NCBI GenBank assembly: GCA_900088475.1
Contig: FLMG01000161.1
Span: 4,867-16,487, forward strand
DNA from: Hyphochytrium catenoides
Lineage: Eukaryota > Sar > Hyphochytriomycetes > Hyphochytriales > Hyphochytriaceae
DNA: 11,621 nt
Reading direction: 5' to 3'
Part shown: one piece after another, positions 6,801 through 11,621 of the stretch
Layout of the letters: every line of letters begins with the position of its first letter
Numbering within the stretch: position 1 is the stretch's first letter
Notes under the pieces: model-generated
What the model saw: only the letters and a program-made list of their open reading frames with translations
What the model was told of the DNA's origin: nothing
Database searches by the model: none
Program-made: the position numbers and the translations under genes

Positions 6801-8813
6801 GAGTAGAAGCAAACAATAGACATGGCGTCAAGAAAGAGGAAGAAGAGTAGCAGAGATAGAAGTTGCGCTCTGAGGAAGATTGGCTAGACAGAATCTTAAA
6901 TTAAACCCTGAGATCCCGGAGAGATAGAGAGCAGATAATAGGGAGACAACAACGCAAGAGAATGAAGGAACACACAGATAGAGAATGAGTCTTCTAGGGA
7001 GAGGCGAGAGCGAGACGACTCACTTTTCGTACGCAGCTTCATATTCAGTGGTGGCCAGGGTCAAGGCTCTCGTCATGTCTCCCAAGAGATGGAAGAGCGC
7101 ATGAGAGTAGAGAAAAGCAATCTGCAATCGAAGCTCTAGGTAGAAAGAAGTAGAGATATGAGAGAGAGATGCCACTAGAGCGCGCATAAGATAACAGAGA
7201 TAGGGCCAGAAACAAAGGAGCTTTAGCTAGATAAAAGATTAATCGGAGAGAGAGAGAGAGAGAAGGAGAGGAGGAGAGTAAGAGGAAGCGGGACACGAAG
7301 CAAATCGGGAGAAAGACAAGCAAAATGATAACGTTTCCCTGCTAACCCCAAACCCGGTTGAAGAGAGGCAGTTATACGTCTCCTTGAATTAGAAGAAAGA
7401 AAGGGAAGAGACACGCCTACCGTTGGTGGGTTCAAGATGCTCTCTCGCCAGTATAACTGCCTGCTCAAAGACGGAAGCTATCTCCCGCTTCAATCTGGTG
7501 CTTCGCACAGCCTCTTCCTCTCCTTCCTTCTCTCTCTCCTCTGACTGCACTTCCTCTCCTCTAGGATTTGCCTGGACGTTGGCTGTCTCCTTATCTTGTC
7601 TTCCATTCAAAGAACGTCTTTCTCTCTCTTTCTTCAGCTTTAGAGCTTCTAGTTGGTTAACATACTGCTGGGCCAGCCTGATAAGGAAGAGAGCGGGAAA
7701 AGAAAAGAGAAGAAAAGAGAGAGACAATACAGTGAGAGGAAGAGAGAGATGGAGAAGAGAGAGATGTCATCGAGAAAAAGACAATGAGGGGGAGAGAAAG
7801 AGGTGGAGAGAGAGAGAGAGATCTTCACTTATGATAATGATAAGCAATAAACGTGGTTGGGATAGAAGGATATGAGAGGGAGAGAGGATACAGAGAGAGA
7901 AGGAAGGCAAAAGACAGGTCTTGCCGAAGGAGTACAGACTGGATGGACTGACATCATAAGGTAGAGACACCGCGCTTCCGGAGGGAAGGTAGAGAGAGAA
8001 CCCTCTACGTCCTGCTCGTCTTTCTCTCTTCGATTCAATGGATGAGAGAGGGAGACAGAGGTGGTCGTCCCAGAAGCGTCCAGGGACACAACTGCCGCTG
8101 GCTCCAAAGGAGGCAGAGAGGATGGAGAAGGAGTGTCGACTGGAGAGAGAGGAGAAGACGAGGAAGGGACAAAGCCTCGAGAGTTCTTTGCCAGTCTATG
8201 TCGCAGAACAGAAGCTATTTCATCGCAGATCTCCTCATAGTCCTGCCGAAGCTGCTGCAGCCTGGCGCTCCCGTCACTAAAGAGAAATGACAGAAAACGT
8301 CAAAGGGTATTTCTGAAGAATGAGAGGACCAAGAGAGAGAAAAGAGAGAGAGAGACATGCACACACACGCAGAGAGACAGGGGCAGAGAGCGAGATAACG
8401 TGACAGCGTGGGGTTAAAACGAAGAGGAAGAGGGAGAGATAGGACAAGGAAGAGGGAGAGACCCAGAGAAAGGCGAGTGGAGGCAGAAGATGTCAGAGAA
8501 AAGGATGTTGCAGAATTTGTCAGGGAGTGGAGACGGAGAGGAGAAGCAGAGGACGACCTTAGAAGAGGGAAGAGTAGGAGAAGATGGGTAGAAGAACCCA
8601 AAGAGAGAGACGGAGAAGAGAGAAAGTGAGAGACGGAGAGAGGAAGAGAGAGAGAGAGATGGAAGAAGTGAGAAAGAAGCGGAAGATCATTCGTCAGCTG
8701 ACCTCATCCTGTTAGCTATTGCTGAGGACAATGGTGGTCTTCTTTCAATCTCCAGACCTGTGGGTTCCTCTCCTTCTCTCCACAGCCACTGCGCAGCATC
8801 GTCTTCATTCTCC
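1981..8813 (-). CDS. Degenerate 14-3-3-like protein with two C-terminal helical modules (13 exons, 5' end unresolved)
   Basis: Exons in transcript order: 8813-8703, 8276-7953, 7677-7421, 7135-7024, 6584-6487, 5969-5933, 5743-5674, 5524-5369, 4965-4902, 4607-4102, 2995-2843, 2774-2340, 2058-1981. All junctions are GT/AG and all phases agree, giving 799 codons and TAA. Order: 14-3-3-like region, residues 1-300; a basic Asn/Lys linker, 301-336; helical module 1, 337-578; module 2, 579-799. No membrane segment or signal peptide is seen in this part. 14-3-3 proteins are dimeric phosphopeptide-binding adaptors; here the phosphate-contact positions are substituted, so ordinary client binding is unlikely. 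The role is unknown and may be as a scaffold. The first coding exon is not certain, so the true protein is longer. Confidence is high for the exon chain and the fold relationship, and low for function. Confidence 0.78.
2996..4101 (-). other. Longest intron of the 14-3-3-like gene (1.1 kb)
   Basis: Donor GTGACA at 4101 and acceptor GGCGTCAG at 3003-2996, with a TCTAAT branch-point-like string upstream of the acceptor. It is over twice the length of the next longest intron. Its left part is mixed sequence. From about 3420 to 4040 it is strongly CT-rich on the plus strand, opposite in polarity to most introns of this gene. Direct joining of 4102 to 2995 keeps phase and places module 2 right after module 1. 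Confidence 0.6.
3829..3891 (+). repeat. (CT)n microsatellite in the long intron
   Basis: 63 uninterrupted pyrimidines, mainly CT, inside a wider CT-rich block. Its polarity is opposite to the host gene's sense strand. Confidence 0.95.
4966..5368 (-). other. Intron with reverse-polarity CT tract
   Basis: Donor GTGAGT at 5368 and acceptor TTTCTCAG at 4973-4966. About 5060-5330 is CT-rich on the plus strand. No exon recognised inside. Confidence 0.65.
5070..5170 (+). repeat. CT-rich simple repeat
   Basis: Pure pyrimidine at 5070-5124, then CT and CTGT units with a few purines. It is inside an intron of the minus-strand gene and again runs antisense to it. Confidence 0.85.
5674..5969 (-). other. 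Two short linker exons (5969-5933 and 5743-5674)
   Basis: The 37-base exon encodes AGAANNGNGIA, and the 70-base exon encodes a basic, Lys-rich segment ending KEKEKAR. Both are flanked by canonical GT/AG sites (acceptors TTCGCAG and CTACAG; donors GTAAGC and GTAAGA) and keep phase. They form a flexible then basic linker between the 14-3-3-like part and the helical modules. Confidence 0.72.
5970..6486 (-). other. Intron of the 14-3-3-like gene
   Basis: Donor GTGAGT at 6486 and acceptor CACTTCGCAG at 5979-5970. It is GA-rich on the plus strand, hence pyrimidine-rich in the transcript, with a GA repeat near its 5' end. Nothing else recognised. Confidence 0.65.
6388..6480 (+). repeat. GA-rich simple repeat
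   Basis: GA dinucleotides with GAGAGC and AAAG variants, just upstream (in genomic coordinates, to the left) of the αI exon. On the minus strand it supplies CT-rich intron sequence directly after the donor. Confidence 0.85.
6487..6584 (-). other. Exon with the αI counterpart
   Basis: Acceptor TTTTAG at 6590-6585 and donor GTGAGT at 6486. It encodes LSPHSLHRIAMLMQQLREV, aligning with LSEESYKDSTLIMQLLRDN of 14-3-3 proteins. The final Asn of that motif, which contacts the ligand backbone, is Val. Confidence 0.82.
6585..7023 (-). other. Intron of the 14-3-3-like gene
   Basis: Donor GTGAGT at 7023 and acceptor GCATTTTAG at 6593-6585. Purine-rich on the plus strand. No exon or RNA gene recognised. 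Confidence 0.65.
7024..7135 (-). other. Exon with the αG-αH counterpart
   Basis: Acceptor CCTAG at 7140-7136 and donor GTGAGT at 7023. A later AG nine bases into the exon breaks the alignment phase, so CCTAG is preferred. It makes Glu from G plus AG and continues LRLQIAFLYSHALF, the PTHPIRLGLALNFSVF counterpart. The invariant Asn of LALNF is Leu here. Confidence 0.82.
7421..7677 (-). other. Exon with rest of αE, charged loop insertion and αF
   Basis: Acceptor CTTATCAG at 7685-7678 and donor GTAGGC at 7420. The first base completes ATG with the previous exon. After LAQQYVNQLEALK comes a stretch of roughly 45 residues dominated by Lys, Arg and Glu, again where 14-3-3 proteins have a short turn. 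Then the αF counterpart leads to LEPTN. Confidence 0.8.
7953..8276 (-). other. Exon with αD and a Ser/Pro-rich loop insertion
   Basis: Acceptor TTTAG at 8280-8277 and donor GTCAGT at 7952. After αD the exon holds about 70 residues (66-136) before αE, where ordinary 14-3-3 proteins have a short loop. The insert is rich in Ser, Pro and Thr with several SP/TP pairs (SPLSPVDTPSPSS), then becomes charged. It is probably disordered and could be a target of proline-directed kinases; the kinase idea is inference only. Confidence 0.75.
8277..8702 (-). other. Intron of the 14-3-3-like gene, searched for a missing αC exon
   Basis: Donor GTCAGC at 8702 and acceptor TCTCTTTAG at 8285-8277. In a 14-3-3 protein about 24 residues of αC and the αC-αD loop would fall here. 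I read the minus strand through and found no in-phase exon resembling them. The intron is polypyrimidine on its sense strand. Confidence 0.6.
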
Positions 8814-9556
8814 CTTTGTCAGAGCATGGGCCACGCGGTCTTTCGACGTCCGGAGAAGAGGAAGGATGTAGGCTGAGGAGGACGGGGAACGGAAGAGAGA
8901 GAGACAGAAAGAGAGAGAGAGAGAGGAACGAAGAGAGAGATGGAAGCAGCAGCAAAGAGAGAGGACAAGAACAAAAGCGAGAAGACAGAACCACGAATCC
9001 CCAGACCAGCAAAAGACAGAGAAGGGAAGAACGAGCGGGACGGACACAGACCACTTAGGACAATCAAACGCTAAGGGAGAGCAAACGAAAAAGACAGGGC
9101 GGATTCCGCTGAGCACAGGAGCTGGGACGAAGAGAGACCTTTGGAGACTAAAACAGACCGAGCGGGCCAGCCAGCTGAGAGATAAAGACGACAGGAAGAA
9201 AGAAAGAGAGGAATGAAGAGAGAGTGCGAGCGAGAGAGAGGAGGCGCGCAGAACAAGGAGAGCGAGACTTCAGCAGGAGGACTATTGACAGACGAACGCC
9301 TTAGAAAAGAACAGACATAGAAGATAGAAGACATGAGCTCCAGAGAAGAGCGCCGGGAAGGAAACACAGCGAGAAAGCATGAGACGTCGAAAGGACGATA
9401 GAGCGAGACAGTGAGGGGAGAGAGAGTGACAGAGAGAAGAGAGAGAGAGAGGGAGAGAGAGAGAGAAGAGCGAGAGAGAGAGAGAGAAAGAGAGAGAGAG
9501 AAGAGCGAGCGAGCGAGAGAGTGAGCCGATGAGGAAGAGGAAGCATGAGAGTCTAC
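8814..9556 (-). other. Presumed 5' intron of the 14-3-3-like gene; αA exon not found with confidence
   Basis: Dominated by GA repeats on the plus strand. The 576-base open frame at 9071-9646 on the minus strand is largely Ser/Leu-rich repeat read-through and not a protein. An acceptor CTCCTCAG at 8880-8873 could start the first recognised exon earlier, but reading through from it needs a frame change near 8812-8814. Confidence 0.4.
9418..9530 (+). repeat. GA-rich simple repeat with GAGC units
   Basis: Mostly GA dinucleotides with a short run of GAGC/GCGA units near 9505-9518, in the presumed 5' intron of the minus-strand gene. Confidence 0.88.
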
Positions 9557-9646
9557 CTGGGTGAGGCCAGTAACGGATGAACTCAAAGGAGACTCAAACT
9601 TGCTAACAACCTTTATTGAAAGGAACATGAAAGATACATCATTCAT
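9557..9646 (-). CDS. Candidate first coding exon of the 14-3-3-like gene
   Basis: An ATG at 9646 (A at -3, G at -1) opens 30 codons ending LTQ at a good donor, CAG/GTAGAC. A second in-frame ATG lies at 9628. It sits at the upstream boundary of the gene, next to a less repetitive, AT-richer stretch. It ends in phase 0, whereas the favoured acceptor of the next recognised exon needs another phase, so either an exon is missing or the link is wrong. It does not resemble 14-3-3 αA. Confidence 0.3.
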
Positions 9647-9852
9647 CTTATATGGCTAGCTCTAATTGTATACTTTCAGGTTCAGAGGAATGAAAGATTC
9701 AAAAATAGTACAATAGTTTACAGCTAGTCACATCGAACAACAAACGATCACGGGTTGGCAGTATATGAAATCTCTCTCTCAACCAGTAGACTCTCTTTGT
9801 CAACGTGCATCACACTCTCTCTTTCTCTCACTCTCTCTTTCTCTCTCTCTTT

Positions 9853-9898
<46 letters not shown>

Positions 9899-10407
9899 CT
9901 CTCTCTTCTCTCTCTCGCTCTCGCTCTTCTCTCTTTCTTTTCCTCTCTCTTTCTTTCTCTCTCTCTCTTTCTCTTTCTCTTTCTTCCTCTCTCTCTCTTT
10001 CTCTTTCTTTCTCTCTCTCTCTCTCTCTCCCTCTTTTCTTGGTCTCTCTCCCTCTCTGTTCTCTCTCAGGTCTCTCTCTGTCTCTCTCCCTCTTGGTCAT
10101 CACTATTCTCCCTCTGGTTGGGTTCTCTCTCTCTCTCTAGCATCGCGTCCCGCATTGCGTCTCTGCGGTCCATCTTCGTCTGTTCGCCATCATCGGCAGT
10201 GAAGCCTTCAGTCAGAGATCAAGACATACAGAGACAGATTGTCTCGAGGTACACAGAAAGTTAGTCATTGCGCTCCAGATAGCAAGCCAGAGGAGGAAGA
10301 GAGAGAAGGGATCAGGGAAAGGAGGAATACATTTCAGCAGCGCCGCGCTCTTCCTTGGCACGTTGGCCACTTCCTGTCTGTCCTTCTCCTTTCTCTCCTA
10401 ACAAAAG
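9647..10407. promoter_or_regulatory. Intergenic region between divergent genes
   Basis: It lies between the 5' ends of the minus-strand 14-3-3-like gene and the plus-strand transhydrogenase gene, so it probably holds both promoters. From 9647 to about 9770 it is AT-richer and free of repeats, with TATAAG on the minus strand at 9652-9647. From 9770 to 10135 it is a long CT tract. From 10136 to 10407 it is mixed sequence, presumably the 5' UTR and proximal promoter of the transhydrogenase gene. No promoter element is proven. Confidence 0.45.
9831..10040 (+). repeat. Near-pure polypyrimidine (CT/TTC) tract
   Basis: Only two purines, at 9917 and 9923, interrupt 210 bases; 9831-9916 and 9924-10040 are uninterrupted. 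The units are mainly CT with TTTC and TTCC variants. Looser CT-rich sequence continues on both sides. The long Ser/Leu-rich open frames here are artefacts of the repeat. Confidence 0.95.
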
Positions 10408-10497
10408 ATGCTACAGCTTCTCTCTTCCGCGCACTCTTGCGCCCTGAGAGGGAAGAGAGCCCTCTCTCGCTCCCCGTCTGTCTCCCGTTTTCTCTCT
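10408..10497 (+). other. Predicted mitochondrial presequence of the transhydrogenase-like protein
   Basis: The first 30 residues contain no acidic residue, six Arg/Lys (14, 16, 17, 21, 27 and the nearby 32), and many Ser, Ala and Leu. SRFLS near residues 26-30 resembles an Arg-3 processing site. Bacterial SthA starts directly at the FAD domain. A second in-frame ATG at 10498 would give a version without the presequence. A plastid transit peptide is less likely without a hydrophobic signal sequence. Confidence 0.6.
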
Positions 10498-11564
10498 ATG
10501 AAGACGATCACTATCGATGAGAAGGCAATGCAGGTGCTGCTCAAAGATTTCAAGGCCTCTGAGAACTTTGACCTCGTCGTTATTGGATCTGGACCCGCGG
10601 CGCAAAAATGCGCGATAGACAGCGCGAAGAGAGGTGATTGTCTTCTTCCTCTTCTTGGTCTAGGCTCAGTCTCTGGCAGCAGCTTCTCTTAAATATTCCT
10701 CGTTGGGAGATGGACTGTTTGCTTTGGTCTCTGCCTTTGTCTTCCTTTTCATTCAATCCATTCCTTGCTCAGTAATGTTCCTTCCTTTCCTTCCTTTCTC
10801 TGTTTGTCTGGCTGTCTTCTTTCTCTGTATCGTCGCGTTAAGCCTGAGCACTGTCGTCCCGCGGTTTATCTATTACTTTTTTGCCGCGCATCTCATGCTC
10901 TACCTCGTGCTCCTAGCGGTCCCAGTCTTCTAGACTTCCATCGCTTCTATGGCTGAAGAGCTCTCTCTCGCTCTTTATTGGCCTTCGCTCTTCTTTGACA
11001 GCATCTGCCGATATCTCCGCATCTTAGCACCTCCTTCGCTTTCTGCATATTAGTCTTTCCCTTGCGGGACTTCTTCACAAGTTTTGTCTCTTCCTTACCA
11101 GGACATGCCTCACATCCTCCCGCTTTCTTTTCTCTCTCTCTCTCTCTCTTTTGCTTCTTTCTCTCTTTCTTTCTCTTGCTTTGTTTAGGCAAAAAGGTTG
11201 CAGTGGTGGACAAGCGCGCTCTGCAGGGCGGCGTATGTGTGCACACAGGCACGATACCAAGCAAGACCTTCAGAGAGGCGATCATCCATCTCACTGGCTA
11301 TAGACACAAGGGATTCTATGGAAATTCTGCGCAGGTAAGAATCAAGAAAGAAAGAGAGAGAGACAGTGAGAGTTTGGGAGAAAGAGAGACGTCACGGGCG
11401 CCGTGCAGAGCTCTTACAGTCCACCCATCTCTCGCCTCTCCTCCTTTTCTCTGTTTCTCTCACATCTTTCAGCCCCTTCGCCGGATTGGTGTGTCTGACA
11501 TCTTGGACAGAGTGAAGAAGGTCGAGCACGTGGAGACTGATATTGTGAGGGACCAGCTACTCAG
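10408..11564 (+). CDS. sthA: SthA-like soluble pyridine nucleotide transhydrogenase, first three exons (continues past window)
   Basis: Exons 10408-10633, 11189-11334 and 11473-11564 join in phase; donor GTCAGT at 11565 leads into an intron that leaves the window. The family is a flavoprotein that exchanges hydride between NAD(H) and NADP(H). Seen: an FAD-binding βαβ with VVIGSGPAAQKCA (57-69), acidic D83 ending the second strand, and GGVCVHTGTIPSK (89-101). Disulfide reductases have CxxxxC here; this protein keeps the first Cys (C92) and has Thr in place of the second, as in SthA. The third exon, SDILDRVKKVEHVETDIVRD, matches the SthA helix after the active site. The second intron's donor is GTAAGA and its acceptor TTTCAG. 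The start at 10408 has A at -3. A glutathione or lipoamide reductase is unlikely because of the lost Cys. Confidence 0.88.
10634..11188 (+). other. First intron of the transhydrogenase-like gene
   Basis: Donor GTGATT at 10634 and acceptor TTTGTTTAG at 11180-11188. Pyrimidine-rich on the sense strand, with a CT tract at about 11129-11185 against the acceptor. It splits the FAD-binding fold between helix and second strand (a Gly codon split 1/2). No exon seen inside. Confidence 0.8.
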
Positions 11565-11621
11565 GTCAGTTTAGCATGCCGGAACTCTCGCTCCTCCCTG
11601 TTCTGCTCTCTCTCTCTCTCT

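Larger units (their letters stand above)
7024..8813 (-). other. 14-3-3-like domain, most of its helices (spread over exons 1-5 of the model)
   Basis: Residue numbers count from the first full codon at 8812. Residues 1-34 (GLEIERRPPLSSAIAN at 19-34) match αB and early αC of 14-3-3. EICDEIASVLRHRL (52-65) matches the DICNDVLxLLxxxL part of αD. EARCLYLMM plus LAQQYVNQLE (137-155) matches αE. REHLEPTNELRLQIAF (223-238) matches the PTHPIRLGLAL signature, with 22 ungapped positions from R233 to A254. LSPHSLHRIAMLMQQLRE (272-289), coded by exon 6584-6487, matches αI. Several matches cross introns that were placed from splice signals alone, which is independent support. The C-terminal boundary extends to 6487. 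Confidence 0.8.

Noticed and set aside
8341-8360. Short CA/GA repeat as a possible CRISPR or tandem gene repeat
   Set aside because: No spaced repeats or palindromes; simple microsatellite only.
8408-8629. Arg/Glu-rich open frame on the plus strand
   Set aside because: It is antisense to an intron of the minus-strand gene, and its composition is explained by GA repeats.
9071-9646. A 191-codon open frame on the minus strand
   Set aside because: Apart from the first 30 codons it runs through GA/CT repeats and reads as Ser/Leu low complexity. It is treated as intron read-through.
9755-10264. Long overlapping open frames rich in Ser and Leu on the plus strand, and Arg/Glu on the minus strand
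   Set aside because: They are produced by the CT repeat, occur in every frame at once, and have no family resemblance.
1-11621. tRNA, rRNA or mobile element genes
   Set aside because: No cloverleaf boxes, rRNA signatures, terminal inverted repeats or transposase and reverse-transcriptase motifs were seen on reading either strand.

Overview
This is eukaryotic nuclear DNA with many introns. Two plus-strand genes run off the window edges, and a long 13-exon minus-strand gene lies between them. I built exons by hand from splice signals, phase continuity and protein motifs. Single-frame ORF reading fails here because exons are short (37 to 506 bases) and introns are full of CT/GA simple sequence. 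The organism is probably a protist or alga. Intron density, balanced base composition, simple repeats and a SthA-type soluble transhydrogenase would fit a chromerid-like alveolate, but that is a low-confidence guess.

Layout. 13-990 (+): the C-terminal three exons of a LAG1-type ceramide synthase (TLC domain) ending in a KKxx ER-retrieval signal. 991-1980: spacer between convergent genes. 1981-8813 (-), with an unresolved 5' end possibly reaching 9646: 13 phase-consistent exons giving 799 codons plus stop. 9647-10407: spacer between divergent genes, with a long polypyrimidine tract. 10408 to the right edge (+): the first three exons of a SthA-like pyridine-nucleotide transhydrogenase with an apparent mitochondrial presequence.

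The main discovery is the minus-strand gene. Its N-terminal half aligns almost without gaps to most helices of the 14-3-3 fold, including counterparts of the ICxDVL, FYLKMKGDYY, PTHPIRL and MQLLRDN segments. Every phosphate-coordinating position I could align is changed, the αC helix is shortened, and two long loops are inserted. The C-terminal half carries two copies of an Ala/Leu-rich helical module that look EF-hand-like but have no canonical calcium loop. I know of no protein with this arrangement and propose a degenerate 14-3-3 scaffold joined to a tandem helical module.

The three genes have no obvious shared pathway: ER sphingolipid synthesis, an unknown scaffold, and mitochondrial NAD(P)H balance. 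They share a genome-level trait: introns are mostly pyrimidine-rich on the transcribed gene's sense strand, so the CT/GA polarity of the DNA largely reports transcription direction.
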